From assembly GCF_012027635.1 (NCBI RefSeq), contig NZ_SNUS01000001.1:124001-188000 (forward strand): a stretch of DNA of 64,000 bases, read 5' to 3'. The first letter of the stretch is position 1. Every line of letters starts with the position of its first letter. The position numbers and the translations under genes are program-made. The notes below the pieces were generated by a model, which was not told the origin of the DNA, did not search any database, and saw only the letters and a program-made list of their open reading frames with translations. Shown here piece by piece: positions 9,661 to 19,419 of this stretch. The DNA is from Thermococcus sp. 21S9 (GTDB lineage Archaea > Methanobacteriota_B > Thermococci > Thermococcales > Thermococcaceae).

Positions 9661-11048
9661 CTTTTCCCCCGGTTGAACTTTTCTGAGACCCATTCCTTGA
9701 ATCCATTCAGCCTCTCCCAGTAGAAGTCCAGGGAGCTTCTGAAGGCCTCCCACCTGAGGAGCTCGTTCAGCGCGACACCTATGACGACCGAGGCCGGTGG
9801 AACGAGAACCGTTGCGTAGAAGCTGAACTGCGTCTTCCCGCCGAGGGCGTACTGGAGGGCGAAGAGACCGATGGTGCTCCAGAAGACCATGAATGGTGCG
9901 AGGATTCCGGGCTTTCTCCGGTGAAGCCAGGGCATTGCAAAGATTAGAACGACCATGCCGAGGAGGAGAACCGGGTCGGTGCTCGCGAAGACGTTGGGGT
10001 TGAAGTGGAAGGGAAACGCTTTGTAGTTGACAAACCACTGCCAGAAAGGCGAGGTGTTCGGGTTCGGGCCCTTGTAGCTAAGGTGCCATCTGAAGCTCCC
10101 AAGGAACTGCTCCAGCCAGGGAACGAATCCTATAGCCTTTATTATCGTGATTTCGGGAATCAGGAACGCTATTCCGGGGATTATGACGACGATTGAGAAG
10201 AACCTTATGAACGACTTCTCCCTCTTGAGGGCCCTGAAGAGCAGAACAGGCCAGCCAAAGGCACCGCTGAGCTTCGTTGCCCCCGCCAAACCTATCGCCA
10301 CGGCCGAGCCCAGCTCGCTCTCGTAGGCGAGGGCAAAGACGAAGAGCGCGACGAAGAAGGCAACGTGAATGTCGAGCATGGCGGTGATTGAAGTCGCTTG
10401 GAGCGTCGGGTCCGCAACTACGAATGCAAGCGCTATGAGCGACGCAAGGTAGCTTTTGCTTATCCTGTAAGTGGTGAGGACCACAAGGAGCTCTATGAGG
10501 GCGAACTCGATTATGCCGGGCAGACGCCAGTTGATTGGTTTGTCCCCGAGCAGAACCATGCTCAGCATTATGAAGTCCTTTCCGAGGAAGGGGTGCTCCG
10601 TGTTGAGGTAGTTCTGTATGTTCTCCTTGTCGGGATACCTAAAGCCAGGGACGACGTAATAGCTTCCTGGAGGGAGCTCCGCGGAGAGGTTGGTCAGAAA
10701 ACCCCGGTACCTGTCCTTCGGAATCTCGTAGTAAACGCCGGGAAAGTTGTAGTATTCAAGCCTGAACCTTACACCGCTGAAGGCCGCGATGGCATCGGCC
10801 GTGCTCAGGTACTTGAACTTGTCGCTCTCGTTTGCGAAGATGACGTTGACGCCGTAGGTACCGTTGAACTCGTAGGTAACGTTCACTCCGAGAATGTGAA
10901 GGACGTTTCTGCTCGCGGGCACGTACCAGACCTCGTCGCCGATGTAGTCGTCGAGGCTCGGCTGAGAAGCGAAGTGATACTCGAACCAGACCGTCCCGGC
11001 CATCGTGAGGGCGACGATTAGAACGAAGGCAACCCGCTTCCAGTCCAT
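9657..11048 (-). CDS. Dolichyl-phosphate-mannose--protein mannosyltransferase family membrane protein (GT39-like)
   Basis: About 463 residues with an N-terminal membrane helix (MDWKRVAFVLIVALTMAGTVWF), an acidic DDYIGDEVWYVPASRN loop that matches the acidic active-site loop of GT-C mannosyltransferases, an extracellular region with possible glycan sites, then about eight more helices. Expected to use a lipid-linked sugar as donor on the outside face; acceptor unknown. ATG at 11048 is preferred to GTG at 11057 because GCGGTG lies 6 nt before it. Divergent from the methyltransferase at 11109, sharing an AT-rich promoter block. Confidence 0.75.
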   Translation of the reverse strand: MDWKRVAFVLIVALTMAGTVWFEYHFASQPSLDDYIGDEVWYVPASRNVLHILGVNVTYEFNGTYGVNVIFANESDKFKYLSTADAIAAFSGVRFRLEYYNFPGVYYEIPKDRYRGFLTNLSAELPPGSYYVVPGFRYPDKENIQNYLNTEHPFLGKDFIMLSMVLLGDKPINWRLPGIIEFALIELLVVLTTYRISKSYLASLIALAFVVADPTLQATSITAMLDIHVAFFVALFVFALAYESELGSAVAIGLAGATKLSGAFGWPVLLFRALKREKSFIRFFSIVVIIPGIAFLIPEITIIKAIGFVPWLEQFLGSFRWHLSYKGPNPNTSPFWQWFVNYKAFPFHFNPNVFASTDPVLLLGMVVLIFAMPWLHRRKPGILAPFMVFWSTIGLFALQYALGGKTQFSFYATVLVPPASVVIGVALNELLRWEAFRSSLDFYWERLNGFKEWVSEKFNRGKS

Positions 11049-11077
11049 TATTAACACCGCTGGAACTAAGCGGGCAA

Positions 11078-11090
11078 CGTTTTTAAGCCT
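11078..11090. promoter_or_regulatory. Shared AT box of a divergent promoter pair
   Basis: CGTTTTTAAGCC is placed so that it can act as TATA box rightward for 11109 (start at or just before the ATG, so a leaderless message) and leftward (GGCTTAAAAACG) for 11048. The 60-bp gap has no other AT block. Confidence 0.45.
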
Positions 11091-11108
11091 CCCCCCTTAG
11101 CCGAGAAC

Positions 11109-12260
11109 ATGCTCGAGGGAATCATCGAAGAGAAAGTCAGGGAGGCAATGGAGCTCATACGGCGCGGTTTCGACGAGAAGAAGCTCCGCGCGAGGCTTGG
11201 AAAGGATTGGGAGCTGATAGCCGAGATAGCGAGGGCAAGGATTAGGGCTAAAGACAAGTTCTCGCGCGACGACCTGTGGATGGACCTTGAAGGACTTCGC
11301 TACGCCACCCACGAGGTGGTCGCAAAGTACCGCGCCGAGCGCCTGAGGGAGTTCGGAGTCAGGAGCATCGCCGACGTCTCCTGTGGAATCGGAATCCAGC
11401 TCATCTTTTACGCGATGAAAGTCGAGAAAGCCTATGGAATCGACATAGACCCGCTCAAGATAGAGCTCGCAAGGAGGAACGCCGAGCGCTACGGCGTTAC
11501 CAACATCGAGTTCATAAATGCAGATTCACTCGCGCCTGAGACCATCGAGAAAATCGATGCTGAGGTAATCTTCTCAGACCCGGCCAGACCGCCGGAGATG
11601 CCCGAGAGGAGGCTTGAGGATTTGCTCCCCAGCCCGCTGGCAATCTACAACGCCTACAAAGGCAAGACCGATGCGTTCATATTCGACCTCCCGCCCCAGA
11701 TGAGGCGCGAGAGGGTTCCTTGGAAGGGCGAGTTCGAGTACATTGATTTGCACGGCCACCTGAACAGGCTGACCTTCTACACCGAACCACTCGCCAAAGC
11801 CGATAGGAGCGCCGTAATCCTTCCGGCTGGAGTCAGGCTCGAGAGCGACCCGAACCTTGAGGACATCGTCGAGTGGACTGAAACGCCCGGCCAGTACCTC
11901 TACGAGATTCCACAGGCCGTTGATTACGCCGATTTGCTCAACGAGCTGTTCCACGTTCTCAGCGGGAACGCGAAGATGCTCCTCCGCGAGAAGAGGCGCG
12001 TTCTGGCTACGGGCAACGAGCCGATTAAGAGTCCCTACCTCAAGAGGACCTACTCAGTCGTTGCCGTCCTGCCCTTCCATCCGGTCAGGATTAACGACCT
12101 CCTGAAGAGGGAAGGCTTCGGAAGGGCGACGCTGAAGATGAGCGTTCCCCAAGGGGAGTACTGGAAGATAAGGCGGAAGATAGAGGCCGGCCTGAAGGGC
12201 GAGAGAAGGGCCTTCGTTTTCAAGGTCGGGGAGAAAGCGGTTGTAGCTGAGGCGCTATAG
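11109..12260 (+). CDS. Class I SAM-dependent methyltransferase with THUMP-like C-terminal domain
   Basis: 383 aa. Helical N-terminus to about 85, then a Rossmann methyltransferase core: [18 protein letters not shown] (motif I), [21 protein letters not shown], and motif [21 protein letters not shown]. The C-terminal ~100 residues ([42 protein letters not shown]) resemble the THUMP-like RNA-binding domain. An RNA substrate is inferred but unidentified. The leader appears absent or very short. The 3' end overlaps the opposing small gene by 6 nt. Confidence 0.75.
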   Translation: MLEGIIEEKVREAMELIRRGFDEKKLRARLGKDWELIAEIARARIRAKDKFSRDDLWMDLEGLRYATHEVVAKYRAERLREFGVRSIADVSCGIGIQLIFYAMKVEKAYGIDIDPLKIELARRNAERYGVTNIEFINADSLAPETIEKIDAEVIFSDPARPPEMPERRLEDLLPSPLAIYNAYKGKTDAFIFDLPPQMRRERVPWKGEFEYIDLHGHLNRLTFYTEPLAKADRSAVILPAGVRLESDPNLEDIVEWTETPGQYLYEIPQAVDYADLLNELFHVLSGNAKMLLREKRRVLATGNEPIKSPYLKRTYSVVAVLPFHPVRINDLLKREGFGRATLKMSVPQGEYWKIRRKIEAGLKGERRAFVFKVGEKAVVAEAL

Positions 12261-12449
12261 CTCCTCTATCCTCGCGTTTCTAATCTTCTTCGAGCCTATT
12301 CTAAGCTGTTTGAAGTAGTTGACGTGTTCCTCGGGCAGAAAAGCCTCAAGGCTCGTTGATTTGAGGCGCTTCTTTCTCTTCTTCGGCTTTTCTTCCGGAT
12401 TTGCCTTCGGCCTTGCCCCCGCTAGGAATTCATCGAGCTTCCTGTTCAT
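12255..12449 (-). CDS. TIP-like small basic protein (Thermococcales inhibitor of PCNA)
   Basis: 64-residue lysine/arginine-rich, low-complexity protein: [20 protein letters not shown], a KKRKKR stretch, then [26 protein letters not shown]. Its place between a methyltransferase and glmS matches TK0808 of T. kodakarensis, reported as TIP, a mostly disordered protein that binds PCNA and disrupts the trimer. Identification rests on remembered gene order and on the conserved C-terminal half; LDEFL and LEAFL may contact PCNA. Promoter CTTTATAC is near 12480 on the minus strand. Confidence 0.7.
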   Translation of the reverse strand: MNRKLDEFLAGARPKANPEEKPKKRKKRLKSTSLEAFLPEEHVNYFKQLRIGSKKIRNARIEEL

Positions 12450-12566
12450 TCGCCCACCCGGTGAAGATTGAAGCCGTCGTATAAAGGCTTTTTCCCTGGT
12501 TCAACCTTCTTAGGAAAGCTTTTAACTTCCGGGGTTTATCAGGGGAGAGAGTAAGGGGTGATGATA

Positions 12567-14375
12567 ATGTGTGGAATCATCGGCTACATCGGCGAGCGAC
12601 GGGCCTGCGAGGTAATCGTCAAGGGGCTCAAGAGGCTCGAGTATCGCGGTTACGATTCTGTTGGTGTTGTAACGGAGGAAAACGGGAAGCTGTACATAAA
12701 GAAGGGCGTCGGGAGCGTTGATGAGGTCGTTGAAAAGCTCAACCTCCTCGATATGCCCGGTAAGAGGGGCGTCGGCCACACCCGCTGGGCAACGCACGGC
12801 GTCCCGAACGATATTAACGCTCACCCCCAGAAGGACTGCACCGGGAAGATAGCTCTCGTTCACAACGGCATAATCGAGAACTTCGCGGAACTGAAGAAGG
12901 AGCTTGTCGAGAAGGGTCACACCTTCGAGAGCGACACCGATACCGAGGTTATCGCCCACCTCATAGAAGAGGAGCTGAAATCGAGCGAGAACTTTGAGGA
13001 AGCCCTGAGAAAGGCTCTCCTGAAGCTTAAAGGCTCCTTTGCTCTCGGTGTCATCTACACTGAAGAACCCGACAGGCTCTACTTCGTCAGGAACGAGAGC
13101 CCCCTCGTGCTCGGAATCGGCGAGGGCGAGAACTTTGGAGCCAGCGACGTCCCGGCCTTCCTTGAGTACACGAACAAGGTGGTTTTCCTCGACGACATGG
13201 AATACGCGGTCGTTACGAAGGACTCGTGGGTCGTGAAGAGGCTCGAAACCGGTGAGGAAGTCGAGAAGGAGGTCAAAACGATAGACTGGACGCTTGAAAT
13301 GGCCGAGAAGGCAGGTTTTCCGCACTTCATGCTCAAGGAGATATTCGAACAGCCGAGGGTTCTCAGAGATGCCATTCACGGGAACGCGAAGGTAATACGC
13401 GACGTTGCGAGGGCGATAGCGGATTACGAGAAAATCTTCATCGTCGCGATGGGGACTTCCTATCACGCGGGCCTCGTCGGCAAATACCTTCTCCAGAGGC
13501 TGGCGAAGAGGGTTCCAATCGTTGAGGACGCAAGCGAGTTCCGCTACGAGTTCGAGGACCTGATTGATGAGAACTCCCTCGTCATAGCGATAACCCAGAG
13601 CGGTGAAACGGCGGACACGCTTGCCGCTATGAAGCTCGCGAAGAGGAAGGGGGCGAAGGTTTTAGCTATAGTCAACGTGGTCGGCAGTATGGCGACGAGG
13701 ATAGCAGATTTAACGCTCTACACCCACGCAGGGCCCGAGATAGGCGTTGCAGCGACGAAGACATACACAACCCAGCTCGCGGTTCTCACGATGCTCGCCA
13801 TAGAGCTGGCCAGAACCCTCGGAACGGCCGATGAAGAGTATCTTAAAGAGCTTGAAGATGGCCTAAGAAAGGTTCCCGAGGTCGTTGAGGAGGTTCTTAA
13901 CCTGAACGAACCGCTCAGGGAGCTCGCAGAGGGTCTGAAGGACAGGGAGAACTTCTTCTACATAGGCAGGGGCATAGGCGTTCCGACAGCCCTTGAAGGT
14001 GCCCTAAAGCTCAAGGAGATAAGCTACATCCACGCCGAGGGACTGAGCGCGGGCGAGCTCAAGCACGGGCCTTTGGCCCTGATTGAGGACGGCGTTCCGA
14101 TTGTGGCGGTAGCGCCGAACGGCAAGACCTTCGACAAGATGCTGGGCAACATAGAGGAAGCAAAGGCGAGGGGAGCGCACATAATAGCCCTTGGCTCCTC
14201 CGAAAGGTTGCGCGAGGTCTCGGATGCGTTCATTGAAATGCCCGACCTTGACGAGACCCTTACCCCGATTCCCTACATCGTCCCGCTCCAGCTTCTGGCT
14301 TATCACCTTGCCGTGCTGAGGGGCAACGACCCCGACAAGCCGAGGAACCTTGCCAAATCCGTTACGGTTGAATGA
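12567..14375 (+). CDS. glmS: Glutamine--fructose-6-phosphate aminotransferase (isomerizing)
   Basis: Makes glucosamine-6-phosphate from fructose-6-phosphate and glutamine, feeding UDP-GlcNAc for glycans. ATG at 12567 puts the nucleophile at Cys2 ([15 protein letters not shown]). The GATase II half has [11 protein letters not shown] and HNGIIENF; the second half has two SIS domains ([58 protein letters not shown]) and ends [12 protein letters not shown]. 602 aa. GGGGTGAT precedes the start. aglB follows 10 bp later, probably in one transcript for glycoprotein synthesis. Confidence 0.97.
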   Translation: MCGIIGYIGERRACEVIVKGLKRLEYRGYDSVGVVTEENGKLYIKKGVGSVDEVVEKLNLLDMPGKRGVGHTRWATHGVPNDINAHPQKDCTGKIALVHNGIIENFAELKKELVEKGHTFESDTDTEVIAHLIEEELKSSENFEEALRKALLKLKGSFALGVIYTEEPDRLYFVRNESPLVLGIGEGENFGASDVPAFLEYTNKVVFLDDMEYAVVTKDSWVVKRLETGEEVEKEVKTIDWTLEMAEKAGFPHFMLKEIFEQPRVLRDAIHGNAKVIRDVARAIADYEKIFIVAMGTSYHAGLVGKYLLQRLAKRVPIVEDASEFRYEFEDLIDENSLVIAITQSGETADTLAAMKLAKRKGAKVLAIVNVVGSMATRIADLTLYTHAGPEIGVAATKTYTTQLAVLTMLAIELARTLGTADEEYLKELEDGLRKVPEVVEEVLNLNEPLRELAEGLKDRENFFYIGRGIGVPTALEGALKLKEISYIHAEGLSAGELKHGPLALIEDGVPIVAVAPNGKTFDKMLGNIEEAKARGAHIIALGSSERLREVSDAFIEMPDLDETLTPIPYIVPLQLLAYHLAVLRGNDPDKPRNLAKSVTVE

Positions 14376-14385
14376 GGTGGTGTGA

Positions 14386-17373
14386 ATGAAGACAGACGTT
14401 AAAGAAAAAAGGAAACGTAAGGGGGCCAAAACCGAGCTCTCCAAGTTTTACGTATATTTCAGGGAGTACGGGTTGCCGATTATAGTGCTCCTCTTCGCGT
14501 ACGTTGGCTACAAGATAAGGGCAGTCACGTCGAGCTACAAGACGTTCCTTGACCCGGACACCTTCTTCCACTTCGAGATGTACAAGCTGGCAATCCACGA
14601 GTGGATTCCCAAGTATTACGCCTACGCCGAGCCCCCGATGGGCATAAAGGCCAGCGGTTACCTGGCGCTCTACACGATGCAGGCACTCTTCTACAAGATA
14701 ACCCACGCGCTCTTCGGCTGGAGCGAACTCCAGGCCTTCAAGGTCTGGCCACCGTTCGTCGGCGCGATGATAGTCATAGCCGTCTTCCTCGTCGGCAGGA
14801 AGCTCCACTCAAACTGGGCCGGCTTCTGGGGAGCAGGCTTAATGATGGGCTTCTACGGGGCGATAACAAAGACCTACTCCGGAAACAACCGTGGTGAAGG
14901 ACCCTTCATGATGTTCTTCCTCTTCGCCTTCTACTTCCTGCTGGTTTACCTCGACGAAAAGGAGTGGAACTGGAAGAAGATAGCCGGCGCGGTGGCGTTC
15001 CTGATACTCAGCCCGATTTACATGGGAGTCTGGACGGGTAGCCCGCTCGGTGTCATGATTTTCCTCGCAACCGGCGCAGTTGTCCCGGTCGTGTTCTTCG
15101 CCCTCGGAAGGATGGAGGAGCTCAAGCGCTTCGTCTTCGAGTACTACCCGATACTCGGCGTTTCCATAGTGCTCGGACTCATCGGGGCCCACGTCAGGTT
15201 CGTTGGAATCGGGCACTTCCTTGTCTTCGCCCTCGAGGTTCTCCTCGCGATGGTGGCCCTTGCGGTGGTCATGCTCTACGGTGAGAGGGTCGGCCTCAAC
15301 TACTCCGACATGGCCCACAGGCTCGGAACCGTCATCGGCGTCTCGATAGCGGGATTCGTTGCCATATACGCCTACTTCGGAAAGGACCTCTTCAACTTCC
15401 TCAAAGCCGCGACGCGCTCAACCCCCCTCTACCAGACCGTTGCCGAGCTCCAGGGCCTCAGCTTCAGCCAGGTCATAAAGACCTTCAGCCTCAAGCCCGT
15501 ATACCAGGGTGGAGTCGTCGTTAAGGGCGACAGCATAATCTTCCTCCTCTCCGTCGCGGGACTCGCGGTTCTAATATGGAGGTTCTACAGGCACGTCAAG
15601 GAGGGAAGCTACGAACTTTACAAGGACTTCATGCCAATTTTCTACTACTTCGGCGTCCTCTACCTCTACGTGCAGGCCATCAGGTTCTCGTTCCAGGCAT
15701 CGGGGGCGGTCATACTCCTCGCGGGCATCGCCCTCGGTGAGGCGTTCCTCTTCGTTGAGAACATGAAGGACACGACCACCACAAAGGCACTCTATGCACT
15801 CTTCCTCGTGATGATTCTCTTCCCGATGCCCTACATCAGCGCGAGCTACTCCTACAACAACCAGAAGCTCATGATGAACTCCTACAAGCTCATAAACCCC
15901 AAGATGCCCGGTAGCGTTCCGGAGGCGTGGACTGACGCCCTGTTCTGGCTCAAGAACCACAGCGACCCCTACGCGACCGTCCTCAGCTGGTGGGACTACG
16001 GTTACTGGGAGGAGTCCAGCCTGCTCAGCCACAGGAGGGCCGTCAGCGATGGTGGTCACGGTTACGACAGGAGGTACATAATAGCGAAGTTCTTCTCGCA
16101 CTATGACGCGAAGGGCGAGGTCGACCTTGAGGCCTGGGAGGACAGGTACGTTATAACCTTCCTTGACCCGTTCGACGGCCAGAGCGACTTCGGCAAGTTC
16201 GGGGCAATAGCCTACCTTGGAGGCGCCATCACTCACGGCGAGAACTATGGAATGTTCGGCTACGTCCCAGCCCAGAACATTGTAATCCAGAACAACACGG
16301 TCTACGTCAACCTCGGCAACAACCAGTACATAAAGCCCAAGATGACGGTTGACCTCGTCAACGGGCACTTCTACAAGGCCAACGGAAGTTACTCACCGTA
16401 CGTGCTCTACATCGTCCCGTACAAGACATCAAACAACCAGGTTTACCCCGTTGGAATACTCGCCTATGAGAAGATAGCCTTCAGCAACTACGTGAGGCTT
16501 GCACTCCACCTTCCGTACTCAATTAAGGAGTGGGACGCCCAGAAGCTCTTCGCCAACTTCAAGCTCGTCTACACCGGCTACAACGGCTACCTCAAGAAGC
16601 AGGGAATCTACGACCCGAGTGTCAGGGTCTACGAGTTCACTCCCTTCGCGATATACAGGATGGACTTCCTCCAGAATGGAACATGGAAGCCATTCTACAG
16701 CACCATGGCCGGTGGAAAGCTTCCCCTCGGCAACCAGACGCTCAGGCTCTGGATTTCGGCCTTTGGACGGGACGTCAAGAACGGCACCATAATCTTCGAA
16801 GCCTACAACGGAACCAAGCTCATCGAGAGAAAAGTGGTTGCGGAGAACGTCTACGTTAACCACCTCAACGAGACGCCGGTCGAGGTTCACCTCTACGTGC
16901 CCAACGCCACCAAGTACCGCTTCCTCCTCATCCAGGACGGCCCGGTCGGCGTTACGAACGGCCCTGTCTACGTTGATGGAAAGCTTGGAAACCCGAGCTG
17001 GGTCATTGCTCCCGGTCAGAGCGGAACGATTAAGCTCACCGAGGCCTTCGACAGGAACTACACCGACGTCAAGTTCACCCTCAGGGGCGTCGTCTACTAC
17101 TACATAGCCCCCAACGGGCCGGACATCTACAAGCCGGACTTCTATCTCGAACCGCACATGGACATCGTGGGCTACATTCCGGTGAAGACCATCCCGAGCG
17201 TCAAGAAGGGCGACAACGTAATCACCGGAAAGGCCAGCGTTCCCGCGGACTTCATTGATAGCTACATAAACGAGCTCAAGAAGAAGTACGGCGACAAGGT
17301 CGTCATCGTCAGCAAGAGGATTGAGCCGATATTCATCGCGAAGAAGACCTACGTCCTCTGGGAGGGGAGCTGA
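14386..17373 (+). CDS. aglB: Oligosaccharyltransferase AglB (STT3 homologue, long type)
   Basis: Transfers lipid-linked oligosaccharide to Asn in N-X-S/T sequons on the outside of the membrane. 995 aa: about thirteen membrane helices to residue ~480 with the first acidic loop DPDTFFHFEMYKL, then a large soluble domain with the diagnostic WWDYGYWEESS (about 543-553) and a DFGKFGAI segment that fits the DK motif (DxxKxxxI). The rest is beta-rich. A basic KEKRKRKGAK patch precedes the first helix. Follows glmS. The 3' end overlaps the convergent methyltransferase by 25 nt. Confidence 0.95.
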   Translation: MKTDVKEKRKRKGAKTELSKFYVYFREYGLPIIVLLFAYVGYKIRAVTSSYKTFLDPDTFFHFEMYKLAIHEWIPKYYAYAEPPMGIKASGYLALYTMQALFYKITHALFGWSELQAFKVWPPFVGAMIVIAVFLVGRKLHSNWAGFWGAGLMMGFYGAITKTYSGNNRGEGPFMMFFLFAFYFLLVYLDEKEWNWKKIAGAVAFLILSPIYMGVWTGSPLGVMIFLATGAVVPVVFFALGRMEELKRFVFEYYPILGVSIVLGLIGAHVRFVGIGHFLVFALEVLLAMVALAVVMLYGERVGLNYSDMAHRLGTVIGVSIAGFVAIYAYFGKDLFNFLKAATRSTPLYQTVAELQGLSFSQVIKTFSLKPVYQGGVVVKGDSIIFLLSVAGLAVLIWRFYRHVKEGSYELYKDFMPIFYYFGVLYLYVQAIRFSFQASGAVILLAGIALGEAFLFVENMKDTTTTKALYALFLVMILFPMPYISASYSYNNQKLMMNSYKLINPKMPGSVPEAWTDALFWLKNHSDPYATVLSWWDYGYWEESSLLSHRRAVSDGGHGYDRRYIIAKFFSHYDAKGEVDLEAWEDRYVITFLDPFDGQSDFGKFGAIAYLGGAITHGENYGMFGYVPAQNIVIQNNTVYVNLGNNQYIKPKMTVDLVNGHFYKANGSYSPYVLYIVPYKTSNNQVYPVGILAYEKIAFSNYVRLALHLPYSIKEWDAQKLFANFKLVYTGYNGYLKKQGIYDPSVRVYEFTPFAIYRMDFLQNGTWKPFYSTMAGGKLPLGNQTLRLWISAFGRDVKNGTIIFEAYNGTKLIERKVVAENVYVNHLNETPVEVHLYVPNATKYRFLLIQDGPVGVTNGPVYVDGKLGNPSWVIAPGQSGTIKLTEAFDRNYTDVKFTLRGVVYYYIAPNGPDIYKPDFYLEPHMDIVGYIPVKTIPSVKKGDNVITGKASVPADFIDSYINELKKKYGDKVVIVSKRIEPIFIAKKTYVLWEGS

Positions 17374-18038
17374 GCTTTCTCCCCTCTAACCGCTATGAAC
17401 GCTCCGAGCCCCTTACATTTTTTGTAACATTTTCTATCCACCTTCTCCGCGAGGCCGAGGAACGGCCAGAACGAGGGGAAGAATATCACCCCGGCGCTCT
17501 CGACGTTGGTAAAGCCGGCGTTTCTGAGGAGCTCCTCCAGCTCACCCGGCGTGTAGAAGCGCGCGTATCGGTATGCAGTCTCGACGAAGAGGCTTTTTAG
17601 GCGTTTGAACAGGAACCAGAGGCTTCTCCCGTTCATCGTTCCGATTAGAACCTCTCCTCCAGGCTTTAAAACGCGATGGATTTCCCTTAAAACCCTCTCC
17701 GGCTCGTGGATGAACTCGAACATCGTGACGCTGAGAACGAGGTCAAAGCTCTCGTCCGGAAATGGGAGCGAGTAGGCGTCTCCTTTGACGCAGTCGAGAC
17801 CCTTCGAGCGTGCTATTTTGAGCATCTCCTCGCTCGCGTCGAGGCCGATTACGTCGAAGCCCCGCCTTTTGAGCTCGAGCGTGTAGTTGCCGGTTCCACA
17901 GCCGAGGTCGAGGGCTTTGCCGGACCCGGTTTTAAGCATGGAGAAGACGAGCCATTTCTCGATTCTGTCAACGTACCGACCGGTCTTCGTCCTGTACCAG
18001 TCGTCGTAGCGGTGGGCTATCCTATCGAAGTACTCCAT
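17349..18038 (-). CDS. Class I SAM-dependent methyltransferase, UbiE/Methyltransf_11 type
   Basis: 229 aa beginning MEYFDRIAHRYDDWYRTKTGRYVDRIEKW, with motif I ALDLGCGTGNYTLEL, acidic loop VIGLDASEEML, KGDAYSLPFPDESFDLVLSVTMFEFIHEPERVLREIHRVLKPGGEVLIGTMN. Typical of small-molecule or lipid methylases; substrate unknown. The ATG at 18038 overlaps the stop of the thiamine-binding gene (TGATG); the longer frame to 18146 is its out-of-frame shadow. Third gene of a MoaD-MTH1187-methyltransferase operon. Confidence 0.8.
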   Translation of the reverse strand: MEYFDRIAHRYDDWYRTKTGRYVDRIEKWLVFSMLKTGSGKALDLGCGTGNYTLELKRRGFDVIGLDASEEMLKIARSKGLDCVKGDAYSLPFPDESFDLVLSVTMFEFIHEPERVLREIHRVLKPGGEVLIGTMNGRSLWFLFKRLKSLFVETAYRYARFYTPGELEELLRNAGFTNVESAGVIFFPSFWPFLGLAEKVDRKCYKKCKGLGAFIAVRGEKAQLPSQRT

Positions 18039-18319
18039 CAGAGCTTCACCTTGCCCTCGATGGTGAGCTCCTTGTCGGTTCTGTCGTCTATCCTGAGACT
18101 TATGACCACGCGCTTCGCCCCAGCCTTCAAAATCGCCTCGTGGCACTTCTTAACCAGCTGGAGGATTTCGTCCACCGAGCCCTCGACGACGGTTCCCATG
18201 GGACAGAGCTGGTATTTTAGGCCACTCTCCTCGATTATCCTGATTACGGGCTTCAGATACTCGCCGACGCTCGGGCTCCCCGTCCCGAGGGGAAAGATGC
18301 AGAGTTCCGCGACGGCCAT
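18038..18319 (-). CDS. MTH1187/YkoF family thiamine-binding protein
   Basis: 93 aa, MAVAELCIFPLGTGSPSVGEYLKPVIRIIEESGLKYQLCPMGTVVEGSVDEIL: a ferredoxin-like fold family (formerly DUF77) linked to thiamine or its pyrimidine (HMP). The fold and PLGTGSPSVGEY motif are clear; the ligand is inferred from the family. Start and stop overlap both neighbours by 1-4 nt. Pairing with a ThiS/MoaD-like carrier is suggestive of thiamine or sulfur-transfer chemistry. Confidence 0.82.
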   Translation of the reverse strand: MAVAELCIFPLGTGSPSVGEYLKPVIRIIEESGLKYQLCPMGTVVEGSVDEILQLVKKCHEAILKAGAKRVVISLRIDDRTDKELTIEGKVKL

Positions 18320-18600
18320 CAGCCACCACCGGCGGGCGGGAATATGTGCACCTCGTCGTCGTCCTTGAGTTCGGTGTCAAGGCCTTTCAGGTGGAGGATG
18401 TTGTGTCCGTTCACGAGAATCATACCGTCTATCGGCTTGTTCGGTCCGACGCGGGGACTCTCAAGAAGTTCCTTCTTGATTTCAGGGCTGTAGTGTTCGG
18501 CGAGGTAGTCTATGAGTTCTCTCACGGTCTTCACACCGTGAACCTCAATCTCCTTCCTTCCGATTAGTTCGCGGAACGTCGCGTAAAACTTCACCCTCAT
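18319..18600 (-). CDS. MoaD/ThiS-family ubiquitin-like sulfur carrier
   Basis: 93 aa beta-grasp protein MRVKFYATFRELIGRKEIEVHGVKTVRELIDYL, with C-terminal DDDEVHIFPPAGGG. The terminal glycines are the activation site in MoaD and archaeal SAMP proteins; here three glycines end the chain where two are usual. Start ATG 18600 follows GGGTG with 6-nt spacing; the GTG at 18609 is less likely. Roles could be molybdopterin (tungstopterin) sulfur transfer or protein conjugation. moaC is at 54349, far from this gene. Confidence 0.85.
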   Translation of the reverse strand: MRVKFYATFRELIGRKEIEVHGVKTVRELIDYLAEHYSPEIKKELLESPRVGPNKPIDGMILVNGHNILHLKGLDTELKDDDEVHIFPPAGGG

Positions 18601-18672
18601 CAGAGGCACCCATTGTTAATGGATGGAAACCCTTAAAGCAATTTCCTCTTACTATCTTAAGGTGGCGAGAAA

Positions 18673-19419
18673 GTGCTAAACGTTGAACCTGGCGAGTATT
18701 ACTCCATCATTGATAAGCTGTTTGCATCAAGGATAGTTGAGGCCGTTGAGCCCCTTGGTGCAAGCGTTGAGAGGATTGACGTTAAAATAAGGCCCGATGG
18801 GAGGGTGCTTTTTCTAACGTTTGAGATTGACGTCGTCCAGCACAGTCTCGCGGGCATAGTTGACCTCGAAACCATCATTCAGGGAATCCTTGAAAAGCTC
18901 ATCCAGGATGCCAACGCGTCATTTGGACGGCTTTACGGGGTCACCTTCGCACTGGATGGTCTTAAGGTGAGGGAGAACGTTCCAAAGGAAGGAAAGAAGG
19001 CGGAGATCAAACTAATTGTCAGTGGGCCTCCGGAAATGGAAGACGCTCTGAGGCGCCTCGGGAGGGGGCTTATGATAACCCTGAAAGACTGGGGAATTCC
19101 CCTGGCATCCGTGACCGTAACGACCGACGACCCAATCTCGCCAAAGACGGTCTCAATAGTCCTCCGGCTGACGAAGAGGATGAGCGAAGCGGAGAAAAAT
19201 ACGCTTCGGGAAGCGGTGGAGGCCAAAGCCAAAAACTACGCAAAAGCCCTGCTCCCCAAAAGCCTTGAGGTTCACGTCAAGGTTCTCGACCCGAGCGACA
19301 GGAACATTGCCCAGGTGATGAGAAGGGCCAGGGAGATAGAGAAGGAAGTTGAAATGCTCACCAAGGATGAGGAAATCAGAAAGCTCATGGAGGCCTTAGG
19401 TAAGTCTCCCTCGCCCTGA
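18673..19419 (+). CDS. Conserved hypothetical protein, 248 aa
   Basis: Not recognised. Soluble, mixed alpha/beta, no signal peptide or membrane helix. The sequence seems to hold two similar halves: ERIDVKIRPDGRVLFLTFEIDV and ASVTVTTDDPISPKTVSIVLRLTKR, each followed by a long helix; the C-terminal helix EIEKEVEMLTKDEEIRKLMEALG is strongly charged. GTG start at 18673 follows AAGGTGGCG. Divergent from the MoaD operon; its 3' end overlaps the convergent adenylate kinase gene by 35 nt. Confidence 0.7.
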   Translation: MLNVEPGEYYSIIDKLFASRIVEAVEPLGASVERIDVKIRPDGRVLFLTFEIDVVQHSLAGIVDLETIIQGILEKLIQDANASFGRLYGVTFALDGLKVRENVPKEGKKAEIKLIVSGPPEMEDALRRLGRGLMITLKDWGIPLASVTVTTDDPISPKTVSIVLRLTKRMSEAEKNTLREAVEAKAKNYAKALLPKSLEVHVKVLDPSDRNIAQVMRRAREIEKEVEMLTKDEEIRKLMEALGKSPSP

